A stretch of 64,000 bases of DNA from JBQKLI01 sp012798975. GTDB taxonomy: Bacteria > Bacillota > Clostridia > Tissierellales > Peptoniphilaceae. Position 1 is the first letter of the stretch; each line of letters opens with the position of its first letter. The DNA lies in assembly GCF_052116305.1 (NCBI RefSeq), contig NZ_JBQKLI010000003.1:1-64000 (forward strand), read 5' to 3'. The notes beneath the pieces are model-generated. The model was not told the origin of the DNA and did not search any database. It worked only from the letters and a program-made list of their open reading frames with translations. Below are positions 42,948 to 51,255 of the stretch, one piece after another. A program made the position numbers and the translations under genes.

Positions 42948-43874
42948 ATGGAAAAAATTGCAGGTTTAATACCGGCTGCCAGCAAGCAGGCCGCGTTTCC
43001 CACAACGGAAATCGGGGGAATTACTGCTTTAAAGAGATTGGTTTTAACGATGAATAAATGTGGAATATGGCCGATTTTAGTGGTCACAGGATTTTACGAG
43101 ATAGAAGTAAAGGCAGAATTAATGGATCAAGGAGTTATCTTTATACAAAACGATGATAATGATTATCCTTCTTTGTTTTCATCTATTAAAATAGGGCTCG
43201 AATATCTGGAAGATAAATGCGATGCTGTTTTGATGGCTCCGGTGAATGTCCCAATGTTTAAGGCTTCTACTGTTCAAAGATTAATCGAAACCAAAGGTGA
43301 AATTATCAATCCTTCTCTAAATAAAAAATCAGGACATCCTGTTTTAATACGAAAGAAAGCGATTCCAGAGATATTAGAAGCAGAGGACCGGGAAGAAGGA
43401 CTTCGAAGAGTGCTCCGGGGAATGGGAGAAAGAAGGCGGTTTGTAGAAGTAGAAGATGAAGGAGTCTTATACACCATTCACGAACCGGAAAAACTAGAAC
43501 CCTTGGCAGAAGATCATAATAAAGAGCTTCTTCAGCCGGATCTTCGGATTATGATACAAAAAGATACGGTGTTTTTTGACCGAAGAACTAGACTTTTGCT
43601 TGAACAGATCCAGGTAATTCATTCCGTTCAAGGAGCCTGCAAAAGCATGTCTCTTTCCAAAAGCAAGGCTTGGAAAATGATTAATGAATTAGAACGGCAA
43701 ATGGGGTATCAAATAGTTGCAAGACGCCATGGAGGGGCTTACGGCGGTAAAACATTATTAACAGAAAAGGGGCAGAAGCTCTTAGAAGAATATAAGAAAA
43801 TGGAAGAGCGTATTTTCGATGATGTACGGGTTGAATTCGACCGTTTCTTAAAGGCCATCGATCATCAGGAATAA
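42948..43874 (+). CDS. MobA/MocA-like nucleotidyltransferase domain fused to a ModE-type helix-turn-helix
   Basis: A 308-residue protein. Residues about 1-185 resemble the molybdopterin nucleotidyltransferase (MobA/MocA) fold: GGITALKRLV, MAPVNVPMF, KSGHPVLIRK. Residues about 200-290 resemble the ModE/LysR winged helix: TRLLLEQIQVIHSVQGACKS, SKAWKMINELE. Such fusions are known in clusters for selenium-dependent molybdenum hydroxylases. The usual nucleotide loop LAAGxSxRMG is LIPAASKQAAFP here, and the usual PVDVP Asp is Asn in PVNVP, so catalysis is doubtful. It may be mainly regulatory. Confidence 0.75.
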   Translation: MEKIAGLIPAASKQAAFPTTEIGGITALKRLVLTMNKCGIWPILVVTGFYEIEVKAELMDQGVIFIQNDDNDYPSLFSSIKIGLEYLEDKCDAVLMAPVNVPMFKASTVQRLIETKGEIINPSLNKKSGHPVLIRKKAIPEILEAEDREEGLRRVLRGMGERRRFVEVEDEGVLYTIHEPEKLEPLAEDHNKELLQPDLRIMIQKDTVFFDRRTRLLLEQIQVIHSVQGACKSMSLSKSKAWKMINELERQMGYQIVARRHGGAYGGKTLLTEKGQKLLEEYKKMEERIFDDVRVEFDRFLKAIDHQE

Positions 43875-43905
43875 AAAAACTCTTCCTAAAAAATAAGGAG
43901 AGAAT

Positions 43906-45621
43906 ATGGAAAAAAGACTGCAGGAAGAAATTCAAAAAGCAAGAGGGCTTGAAAAAGCCGAAAAAGTTTATGTGAACGGAAAAGTAGTCAATGTTTTTAC
44001 TTCAGAAATAGAAGAGATTTCAATCGCGGTAGACAAGGGTAAAATTATAGGTTTAGGCGACTATGAAGGAGAAGAAGTTATCGACCTAGAGGGGAAATAT
44101 GTTGTTCCGGGTCTTATCGACAGCCATGTTCATATTGAATCTTCTATGACAACGCCGAAAGCTTTTTCGGAGATTTTGTTAAAACATGGAGTGACTACAA
44201 TCATTGCCGATCCTCATGAAATAGCAAACGTTAAAGGGATAGAAGGGATAAAATTTATGCTGGAAGAATCAAAGGATGTTCCAGTGGATATGTATTTTAT
44301 GCTTCCCAGCTGTGTTCCTTCAGGAGATTTCGAAACAGCAGGAGCTGTACTTGGGGCGGAGGAGCTTGAAGAATTAATCGAGGATAAAAAGGTATTAGGA
44401 TTAGGAGAGCTGATGAATTTTCCAGGTCTTCTTGCAGGAGATAAAGATGTGCTTAAAAAAGCGGCGCTTGCAGAAGGAAAGATTATAGACGGACATGGCC
44501 CAGGGCTAGTTGGGAAGGATCTAAATGCCTATATTTTAGCAGGTGTGAAAACAGATCATGAATGTTCAACGGAAGAAGAGATGAAAGAACGCCTCCGACG
44601 AGGGATGATTGTTCAGATTCGAGAAGGTTCAGCTACAAAAAATATTGAAGCATTGATTCCAGTGGTTAACAAAGAGAATTTGAGCAGAATAGTTTTTTGT
44701 ACTGACGATAGAGACCCAGAAGATCTAATTAGAGAAGGAAGCATCGACAACAATATTCGAAAATCTGTATCTTTAGGATTGGATCCTATCGATGGAATCA
44801 AGATGGCAACCATTAATCCTGCATCTGTTTATGGATTGAACAATAAAGGAGCTATTGCTCCAGGCTATGAGGCTACGTTTTTTACAGTGGATAATCTAAA
44901 GGATTTTCAGATACAGGATCTTTTTGTTAAAGGCGAAAAGAAGGTTTCTGAGGGAGAATTAAAAGAAAATATATTCAAAGGAAAAGAGTATATCAAAGAA
45001 TTAGGCAATACAGTTCGTCTGCCTGAATTAACAATAGAAGATTTAGAAATTAAAATCACTGGAGAAAAAGCGAATATTATCGAGCTGGTTTCTCAAAACA
45101 TTACGACAACCCTTGTGAAAGAAAATGTTGGAGAACCGGGAGAAATTTTCGTTCCTTCGAAAGAATATTCTAAGGTTGCTGTTATTGAACGCCATAATGC
45201 AACCGGCAATAAAGCCTTAGGAATTTTAAAAGGGTATGGAATTACAGGCGGTGCCGTTGCCCAGACCATAGCTCATGACAGCCATAATCTGATTTGCATC
45301 GGGGATAATGACGAGGATATGTATCAAGCCATTCGGGAAATCGAGAAAATGGGCGGAGGACAAGCCATTGTTTCCAAGGGAGAAATTTTAGCTGAAATGC
45401 CTCTTCCAATCGGCGGAATAATGAGCGACTTAAGTGTGGTGGAAACAGCAGAGAATCAGAAAAAAATGTTTGAAGCTGCGAAAAATTTAGGTATTAACGA
45501 AGATGTAGCGCCTTTTATGACATTAGGATTTATGAGCTTGGCCGTTATACCTGAAGTGAAGTTAACGGATAAGGGACTTATTGACACCCTTCATTTCAAA
45601 GAAATACCATTATTCGAATAA
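43906..45621 (+). CDS. ade: adenine deaminase
   Basis: A 571-residue amidohydrolase converting adenine to hypoxanthine. Motifs are GLIDSHVHIESSM (metal HxH), ADPHEIANVKG, DGHGPGLVGKDL, HECSTEEE and CTDDRDPEDL, matching the AdeC type. It follows the MobA-ModE gene by 31 bases with an AAGGAG site and ends in a perfect terminator. It supports purine catabolism. Confidence 0.95.
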   Translation: MEKRLQEEIQKARGLEKAEKVYVNGKVVNVFTSEIEEISIAVDKGKIIGLGDYEGEEVIDLEGKYVVPGLIDSHVHIESSMTTPKAFSEILLKHGVTTIIADPHEIANVKGIEGIKFMLEESKDVPVDMYFMLPSCVPSGDFETAGAVLGAEELEELIEDKKVLGLGELMNFPGLLAGDKDVLKKAALAEGKIIDGHGPGLVGKDLNAYILAGVKTDHECSTEEEMKERLRRGMIVQIREGSATKNIEALIPVVNKENLSRIVFCTDDRDPEDLIREGSIDNNIRKSVSLGLDPIDGIKMATINPASVYGLNNKGAIAPGYEATFFTVDNLKDFQIQDLFVKGEKKVSEGELKENIFKGKEYIKELGNTVRLPELTIEDLEIKITGEKANIIELVSQNITTTLVKENVGEPGEIFVPSKEYSKVAVIERHNATGNKALGILKGYGITGGAVAQTIAHDSHNLICIGDNDEDMYQAIREIEKMGGGQAIVSKGEILAEMPLPIGGIMSDLSVVETAENQKKMFEAAKNLGINEDVAPFMTLGFMSLAVIPEVKLTDKGLIDTLHFKEIPLFE

Positions 45622-45623
45622 AG

Positions 45624-45651
45624 AAAGGGAAACGTATATACGTTTCCCTTT
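45624..45651. terminator. terminator of adenine deaminase
   Basis: A perfect 28-base palindrome, AAAGGGAAACGTAT and its complement, followed by TTT, 3 bases beyond the stop codon. Confidence 0.88.
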
Positions 45652-45680
45652 TAAAATAAAACAAAAAGGGAATATAATAT

Positions 45681-45709
45681 TTGACAAAGATAAGAAGGAA
45701 TGATATTAT
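45681..45709 (+). promoter_or_regulatory. promoter of cysK with possible operator downstream
   Basis: TTGACA (45681-45686), 17-base spacer, TATTAT (45704-45709). The following ATACTAATCAGGTAGGATA (about 45712-45730) could be the binding site of the Rrf2/CymR-type regulator encoded downstream; this is inferred. Confidence 0.7.
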
Positions 45710-45822
45710 ACATACTAATCAGGTAGGATATATAGGTTATATCTCTAAGGGATACTTGACAACTAGGAGTTCATCCTGCATAATAAAACATATATAAACG
45801 AGCGGAAAGGTAGGGAATAAGA

Positions 45823-46755
45823 ATGGGTAAAGTATATAAAAATGTTACAGAACTAATCGGAAATACACCAATTGTAGAGTTAAGCAATTTAGAGGAAGAA
45901 TTAGGTTTAGAGGCCCGTGTTCTAGTAAAATTAGAATATTTAAATCCAGCAGGCAGTGTGAAGGATCGTATTGTAAAATCTATGATCGAAGAGGCGGAAA
46001 AATCTGGCAAAATAAAAGAAGGTGCTGTGCTTATTGAGCCGACTTCAGGAAATACCGGAATCGGACTTGCAGCAGTCGGAGCCAGCAAAGGATATCGTGT
46101 TATCCTTACAATGCCTGAAACAATGAGTGTTGAAAGAAGAAATATATTAAAAGCCTACGGAGCCGAAGTTGTATTGACTCCAGGGGATAAAGGAATGAAA
46201 GGAGCTATTGCAAAAGCAGAAGAGCTTCAAAAAGAGACAGAAAACAGCTTTATTCCAGCCCAATTCGACAATCCTGCAAACCCTGCAGTTCACAAAGCGG
46301 CAACTGGACCGGAGATTTGGGAAGATACAGAGGGAGAGGTAGATTACTTTATTTCTGGAATCGGAACAGGCGGAACGATTACAGGAACTGGAGAGTATTT
46401 AAAATCTAAAAAATCCGATATCAAAATTATCGCAGTGGAACCTACAGACTCCCCGGTGTTATCGAAAGGAGAATCTGGATCTCATAAGATTCAAGGAATC
46501 GGAGCGGGCTTTGTTCCAACAGTATTAAATGAAGACATCTACGATGAAGTCATTACTGTAGAAAACGAAGATGCCTTTGAAACTTCTAAGCTTCTTACAA
46601 AAAAAGAAGGAATCTTAACAGGAATTTCTTCTGGTGCAGCATTATGGGCAGGAATAGAAATTGCGAAAAAACCGGAAAATAAAGGAAAAACAATTGTTGT
46701 TATTCTTCCAGATTCTGGCGACCGTTATTATTCCACACCTTTATTTGAGGATTAA
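45823..46755 (+). CDS. cysK: cysteine synthase A
   Basis: A 310-residue PLP enzyme making cysteine from O-acetylserine and sulfide. The PLP lysine is in NPAGSVKDRI, substrate loop TSGNTGIGLAA and phosphate loop GTGGTITGTG. Normal length. In Bacillus, CysK binds CymR to sense sulfur status; the regulator next door suggests the same arrangement. Confidence 0.95.
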   Translation: MGKVYKNVTELIGNTPIVELSNLEEELGLEARVLVKLEYLNPAGSVKDRIVKSMIEEAEKSGKIKEGAVLIEPTSGNTGIGLAAVGASKGYRVILTMPETMSVERRNILKAYGAEVVLTPGDKGMKGAIAKAEELQKETENSFIPAQFDNPANPAVHKAATGPEIWEDTEGEVDYFISGIGTGGTITGTGEYLKSKKSDIKIIAVEPTDSPVLSKGESGSHKIQGIGAGFVPTVLNEDIYDEVITVENEDAFETSKLLTKKEGILTGISSGAALWAGIEIAKKPENKGKTIVVILPDSGDRYYSTPLFED

Positions 46756-46832
46756 GAACATATACAAAAAAGAAATTTTCATGATATGATTATCTTTAGA
46801 AAAACCAGTATGAATAGGAATAGGAGTATATT

Positions 46833-47279
46833 ATGAAATTTTCAAAAAAAAGCAGATACGGTATCATCGCTTTGATTGACTTATCTTCCCGTTCGAAAGA
46901 AGATCCGATTTCTTTAAGCAGCATTGCTGAAAGAAATCGGATCTCTCTGCAATATTTAGAACAGATATTTGCCAGTTTAAGAGTGGCGGGTATTGTAAGG
47001 AGTATCAAAGGTCCTCAGGGAGGCTATCTCCTCAATCATAAAGCAGAAGAGATAACAGCGGCCTCTATTATAGAAGCGACCGATGGAGGATATCATTTAG
47101 AGGATGAAGAAATTCCCGAAGACGGAAAAACCTACGGAATTTTAAAAACACTTCAACATGAAATTATCGACAAAGTAAATAATGAGCTCGATGAGCTTTT
47201 GATGAATTTAACTTTAGCCGATTTAGAAAAAGAATATTCCACTTATAGGGAATATGGTCAAAATATGTACTATATATAA
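46833..47279 (+). CDS. Rrf2-family regulator, CymR-like
   Basis: A 148-residue winged-helix protein: KKSRYGIIALIDLSSRS, ISLQYLEQIFASLRVAGIV, KGPQGGYLL. It lacks the three cysteines that hold the cluster in IscR/NsrR, as in CymR. Its place after cysK and before two sulfur amino-acid lyases points to a cysteine-metabolism repressor. Confidence 0.88.
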   Translation: MKFSKKSRYGIIALIDLSSRSKEDPISLSSIAERNRISLQYLEQIFASLRVAGIVRSIKGPQGGYLLNHKAEEITAASIIEATDGGYHLEDEEIPEDGKTYGILKTLQHEIIDKVNNELDELLMNLTLADLEKEYSTYREYGQNMYYI

Positions 47280-47318
47280 AAAGACTGTCCCGTGTCTTAT
47301 GCGTCGGGACAGTCTTTT
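47279..47318 (+). terminator. terminator after the CymR-like gene
   Basis: AAAGACTGTCCCG/CGGGACAGTCTTT stem with a 12-nt loop and a T-run, overlapping the stop codon. It separates the regulator from the downstream lyases, which are reached by read-through or an unseen promoter. Confidence 0.85.
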
Positions 47319-47339
47319 TTTATAAAAAAGGAGATTATT

Positions 47340-48479
47340 ATGGGACATCATATAGAAACAAAATGCATTCACAGAGAAGGAGAAGAAGTACATCCATATG
47401 GGTCTGTAACCGTTCCGATTTATCAGACGGCAACCTTCTACCATCCAGGTCTTGGACATTCCACAGGTTATGACTATACAAGAGAATCAAACCCGACTCG
47501 GACAGAACTTGAAAAGATCGTTTCCGGTCTTGAAAATGCAGTGGATACGGTAGCCTGTTCTACAGGGATGGCGGCGATGGGACTTCTGCTTGAATTATTT
47601 GAAGAGGGCGATCATATCATCTGTACAGAGGATCTATATGGCGGATCTGTACGGATTTTTGAAACTGTGGGAGAAAAAAGAGGGTTAGAGTTTTCTTATA
47701 TAGGTACTTCAGATATAGAACAGGTGAAGAAGAATATTAAAGAAAACACGAAAGCTCTTTATATTGAAACCCCCAGCAATCCGACGATGGCGGTTACAGA
47801 TTTAAGAAAAATCGGTGAAATTGCAAAAGAGAAAGATCTTTTATTTATAGCAGACAACACCTTTTTATCACCTTATTTTCAAAACCCTTTAGATTTAGGC
47901 GCAGATCTTGTTGTCCATAGCGGTACGAAGTTTTTAGGCGGCCATAATGATACTTTAGCAGGTTTCCTATGTACATCAAGAGAGGATTTGGCAGAGAAGA
48001 TTCGGTTCTTGTATAAAACCATCGGCTGCTGTCTTTCTCCATTCGATAGTTTTCTCTTAATAAGAGGCATCAAGACTTTATCGGTCCGTATGGAACGCCA
48101 GCAGGAAAATGCAGCTAAAATTGTCCAGTGGCTTTTAAAGCAGAAAAAGGTAAAAAAAGTTTATTATACAGGATTAGAGGATCATCCGGGATACGAAGTG
48201 AACAAAAGCCAAGCTCGAGGAGCGGGCTCTATGATTTCTTTCAAAGTGGATTCGCCAGAGACTGCAAAACAGATGCTTGAAAGAGTAAATATTATTACCT
48301 ATGCAGAAAGCCTTGGGGGAGTAGAAACCTTATTCACTTATCCGATGCTTCAGACCCATGGAGATGTACCTGTCGAGACAAGAGAGCGCTTAGGAATAAC
48401 AGAAGACTTTTTAAGGCTTTCGATAGGAATTGAAAATGTAGAAGACTTGATAGCGGATTTGGAACAAGCGATAAGATAG
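47340..48479 (+). CDS. cystathionine gamma-synthase/lyase family PLP enzyme
   Basis: A 379-residue Cys/Met metabolism PLP enzyme. Motifs are YDYTRESNPTRTELE, STGMAAM, ETPSNPTM, DNTFLSPYF and the PLP lysine HSGTKFLGGHND. Whether it is gamma-synthase (forward) or gamma-lyase (reverse) cannot be told from sequence alone. The ATG at 47340 has AAGGAG; an upstream ATG at 47292 lies within the preceding terminator. It is 8 bases from the next gene. Confidence 0.9.
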   Translation: MGHHIETKCIHREGEEVHPYGSVTVPIYQTATFYHPGLGHSTGYDYTRESNPTRTELEKIVSGLENAVDTVACSTGMAAMGLLLELFEEGDHIICTEDLYGGSVRIFETVGEKRGLEFSYIGTSDIEQVKKNIKENTKALYIETPSNPTMAVTDLRKIGEIAKEKDLLFIADNTFLSPYFQNPLDLGADLVVHSGTKFLGGHNDTLAGFLCTSREDLAEKIRFLYKTIGCCLSPFDSFLLIRGIKTLSVRMERQQENAAKIVQWLLKQKKVKKVYYTGLEDHPGYEVNKSQARGAGSMISFKVDSPETAKQMLERVNIITYAESLGGVETLFTYPMLQTHGDVPVETRERLGITEDFLRLSIGIENVEDLIADLEQAIR

Positions 48480-48487
48480 AGGTGGCT

Positions 48488-49663
48488 ATGAAATATAATT
48501 TTGATGAAATTATAGACAGAAAAGGAACAAATTGTTTGAAATACGATTTCGCTTCGGAAAGAGGAAAACCGGAAGGGGTTCTTCCTTTGTGGATTGCGGA
48601 TATGGATTTTAAAGCACCAGATATCGTACTAGAGAGATTATCAGAAATCGTAAACCACGGGATATTCGGCTATTCTGATTCAAAAGAAGATTATTTCCTA
48701 GTGTTAAAGAACTGGTTTGAAAAAAAGTTTGGGTGGAAAGTGAAGGAAGAGTGGCTGGTTAAAACCCCTGGAATTGTCTTTGCTATCGCGGCTGCCATCC
48801 ATGCCTTTACAAAGGAAGGAGACGCTGTTCTTATCCAGCAGCCGGTGTATTATCCTTTCAGCGAAACGATTCTCGACAACAAAAGAAAACTTGTAAACAG
48901 TCCTTTAATAAGAACAGGAGATCGTTACGAAATAGATTTTGAAGATTTTGAAGAAAAGATTATTCAAGAACAAGTAAAACTTTTTATATTCTGCAGCCCC
49001 CACAATCCGGTAGGGAGAGTCTGGGAAAAAGATGAACTTAAGAGGATCGGGGAGATCTGCCTAAAGCATGGGGTGATCGTTGTAAGCGATGAGATTCACA
49101 GCGATTTTGTTTATCCTGGGCATCAGCATACTGTGTTTGCTTCTTTATCCAAAGAAATTTCCGATATTACGATAACATGTACAGCTCCCAGCAAAACCTT
49201 TAACATAGCAGGTCTTCAAATATCGAATATTTTTATCGAAAACCCGGTCCTTCGAGAAAAAGTCAAAAAGGCCATTGCACAAACAGGGTACAGCCAAGTC
49301 AATCAGATAGGGCTTGCTGCCTGTCAGGCTGCCTATGAAGGCGGAGAAGAATGGCTGGAGGAATTAAAAGAGTATTTAGCAGGAAATATCGAATATACGA
49401 GAGCCTTTTTAAAAGAGCATCTTCCAAAAATCACATTGATTGAGCCGGAAGGAACTTATCTTTTATGGCTGGATTTCAAAGCCTATAATCTGACGGAAGA
49501 AGAAAGAGAAGAGCTGATTGTAAATGAAGCAGGTCTTTGGCTTGACAGCGGATCTATGTTTGGACCGGATGGGGAAGGCTATGAAAGAATCAATATCGCC
49601 TGTCCTAGGGAAACTTTAAAAAAAGCTCTTTATCAGCTGAAAGAAGTGTTTTCGAAATATTAA
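48488..49663 (+). CDS. patB: MalY/PatB-type cystathionine beta-lyase (aminotransferase fold)
   Basis: A 391-residue fold-type I PLP enzyme: LPLWIADMDFKAP, CSPHNPVGRVW, SDEIHSDFVYPGH and the PLP lysine in APSKTFNIAG. MalY/PatB enzymes cleave cystathionine or cysteine. The ATG at 48488 is preferred over GTG at 48482, as GAGGTGG lies just upstream. With the previous gene it forms a transsulfuration pair. Confidence 0.88.
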   Translation: MKYNFDEIIDRKGTNCLKYDFASERGKPEGVLPLWIADMDFKAPDIVLERLSEIVNHGIFGYSDSKEDYFLVLKNWFEKKFGWKVKEEWLVKTPGIVFAIAAAIHAFTKEGDAVLIQQPVYYPFSETILDNKRKLVNSPLIRTGDRYEIDFEDFEEKIIQEQVKLFIFCSPHNPVGRVWEKDELKRIGEICLKHGVIVVSDEIHSDFVYPGHQHTVFASLSKEISDITITCTAPSKTFNIAGLQISNIFIENPVLREKVKKAIAQTGYSQVNQIGLAACQAAYEGGEEWLEELKEYLAGNIEYTRAFLKEHLPKITLIEPEGTYLLWLDFKAYNLTEEEREELIVNEAGLWLDSGSMFGPDGEGYERINIACPRETLKKALYQLKEVFSKY

Positions 49664-49670
49664 AATCCCT

Positions 49671-49699
49671 TTGACAAATATTTTTGATTTTGATAAACT
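49671..49699 (+). promoter_or_regulatory. promoter upstream of the DUF2798 gene
   Basis: TTGACA (49671-49676), 17-base spacer, TAAACT (49694-49699). The terminator at 49739-49772 lies between this promoter and the ORF, so the RNA may be a short leader or a small RNA of about 70 bases. Confidence 0.7.
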
Positions 49700-49738
49700 G
49701 AGCAAGCCAAAAAAACAAATAACGCGTATAATGGATCA

Positions 49739-49772
49739 GCGTAGAACTTCTTTGAGGTTTTACGCTTTTTTT
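49739..49772 (+). terminator. intrinsic terminator in the DUF2798 leader
   Basis: A 12-bp stem with a triloop, GCGTAGAACTTC-TTT-GAGGTTTTACGC (G-U pairs included), followed by seven Ts. It lies between the promoter at 49671-49699 and the gene. It may also stop the patB transcript. An upstream ACGC (about 49726) could pair with its 5' arm, but only four bases match. Confidence 0.75.
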
Positions 49773-49789
49773 ATGCAAAGAAGAGAAGA

Positions 49790-50301
49790 ATGGAATACTA
49801 TTTAACATTACCAAGAAACAAGAAAGAAATGGCTGTATTTATGGGGATTATTTCACTGATATCTGTAAATATTATCGCACCGTTAATTACCTGCTTTGAA
49901 ATCGGGTTTTCATGGAAGGCATGGAAAGATGTGATGAGCCTGCTTCCTGTTTTATGGCTGCGGTAATTGCCTTTGTCTTGATCACCCACGGTCTCGCTGA
50001 CTTTTTAACAAAAAGAATTGTTAGTCCAAAGGACAGCTTTAATGCAGCTATCATTATTAATACACTGTGTTCAGTCTTTTTAATGTCGATCTGTATGACT
50101 ATAGCTGGAGCGTGGATTGGAAGCGGACAAATCAGCATAAAACCGATCTATCACTTTTTCTATAAATGGCCAAGAAATTTTGCCATTGCTTTCGAGGTGG
50201 AAATCTTTATCGCACAGCCCATAGCCCGCTTCGTTATGATAAAGATACATCGCTTTCAGGAAATACAAGAAAAAGCAGGCGGAAAGGAAGGAATCGTCTA
50301 A
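49790..50301 (+). pseudogene. DUF2798 membrane protein gene with a frameshift
   Basis: From ATG 49790 the frame reads MEYYLTLPRNKKEMAVFMG, a helix ISLISVNIIAPLITCFEIGF and SLLPVLWLR, then stops at 49966. In the next frame AAVIAFVLITHGLADFLTKRIV continues through FYKWPRNFAIAFEVE to 50301. One missing G after position 49957 (TGG to TGGG) restores LLPVLWAAVIAFVLITH and a complete four-helix DUF2798 protein of about 170 residues. As read it makes only 58 residues. Function of the family is unknown. Confidence 0.75.
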
Positions 50302-50305
50302 CAGT

Positions 50306-50330
50306 AAAAAGGGAGGAAATCCCTTTTTTT
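50306..50330 (+). terminator. terminator after the DUF2798 gene
   Basis: AAAAAGGGA/TCCCTTTTT around a GGAAA loop with a T-run, 5 bases beyond the stop codon. Confidence 0.85.
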
Positions 50331-50394
50331 ATTTGCATAAATTAGATATTCAGAATGTGAACTTTATGCTAAACTAGTACCTAGGAGGTGCGAA

Positions 50395-51138
50395 ATGTTT
50401 ATACGTAAAGTCTTACAAAATCTACAAGTATCCATACCGCTTTTAGAAACGATCATTGCTGCAATCGTTCTTTTCGGGGTTCTGCTAGGTCTTCCAGATC
50501 TGTTTAAATATATCGTTCAGATTGTTGCGAGTCCAGAAGGGCTGAGCTATACCCTATTCAACGACTTTTTAAAGCATACATTGATGATTGTTGTAGGAAT
50601 AGAGCTTGCAATTATGATTTTAAACCACTCCCATGAAGCGATCTTAACATTGGTTCTGTTTGTTATCGCTCGTAAGATGCTGGTTTATGCAGAAACAATG
50701 ACCGATATTTTAATGGGAACATTATCTATAGCCGTTGTCCTGCTTCTAATGAAGATGCTGCTAAATGATGGTAAAATGCTGGCGCGTTTCGACAATATCT
50801 ATTCTGTAAACTTGCCAATCGAAAGGCTGAAAGATCAATATCATATCGACTTACATACAAATAAAAAAACACTTATTGGTCTACTCTTCGAGCTTTCGCA
50901 AAAATACGACCGCCCTCTTGTAAAAGGGGCTACTTTTAAAGTGGAAGATTATTATCTGATCGTAGAGCGGGTGGAAGATGGTTTAATCAGCAAGGTAAAA
51001 ATCGAGAAAATGGGACATCAGTATAATACTGATAGTATCGATGAAGTGTATAACCGCCATAAAACTGCAAAAGATGCACTGCTTGAAGATTATGAACTAG
51101 AAGCACAAGAAAATCAAAAAAAAGAAAAGGAAGATTAA
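50395..51138 (+). CDS. PsiE-like membrane protein with C-terminal cytoplasmic domain
   Basis: A 247-residue protein. Residues about 15-125 form four hydrophobic helices like PsiE family proteins (VSIPLLETIIAAIVLFGVLLG, HSHEAILTLVLFVIARKML). After about residue 150 comes a soluble domain, KGATFKVEDYYLIVERVEDGL, resembling a TrkA-C or transporter-associated sensing fold, then an acidic/lysine tail. Function is unknown. AGGAGGTG precedes the ATG and an extended -10 TGCTAAACT lies about 22 bases upstream. Confidence 0.65.
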   Translation: MFIRKVLQNLQVSIPLLETIIAAIVLFGVLLGLPDLFKYIVQIVASPEGLSYTLFNDFLKHTLMIVVGIELAIMILNHSHEAILTLVLFVIARKMLVYAETMTDILMGTLSIAVVLLLMKMLLNDGKMLARFDNIYSVNLPIERLKDQYHIDLHTNKKTLIGLLFELSQKYDRPLVKGATFKVEDYYLIVERVEDGLISKVKIEKMGHQYNTDSIDEVYNRHKTAKDALLEDYELEAQENQKKEKED

Positions 51139-51186
51139 TTCCTTTTCTTTTTTTATTAAAATATTACAAAAAAGTCAAAAATACTA

Positions 51187-51215
51187 TTGCAATCCATAGA
51201 AAAAGAGAGTATACT
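51187..51215 (+). promoter_or_regulatory. promoter of the dnaJ-like gene
   Basis: TTGCAA (51187-51192), 17-base spacer, TATACT (51210-51215), followed 7 bases later by the CtsR box. Confidence 0.75.
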
Positions 51216-51222
51216 ATAAGTA

Positions 51223-51239
51223 GGTCAAAGATAGTCAAA
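51223..51239 (+). promoter_or_regulatory. CtsR operator
   Basis: GGTCAAA-GAT-AGTCAAA is an exact match to the CtsR heptad repeat (A/GGTCAAA NAN A/GGTCAAA). It overlaps the expected start point of the promoter at 51187-51215, so CtsR binding should repress the DnaJ-like gene until heat or protein stress. Confidence 0.9.
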
Positions 51240-51255
51240 AAAAGAGGTGAAGAAT

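Noticed and set aside
49700..49772. Known riboswitch (purine, preQ1, fluoride) in the DUF2798 leader
   Set aside because: None of the conserved cores is present; only the promoter and terminator are supported.
19776..50301. All frameshifts dismissed as sequencing errors
   Set aside because: The indels cluster in non-essential genes while much longer essential operons show none; error remains possible at single sites and was not excluded.
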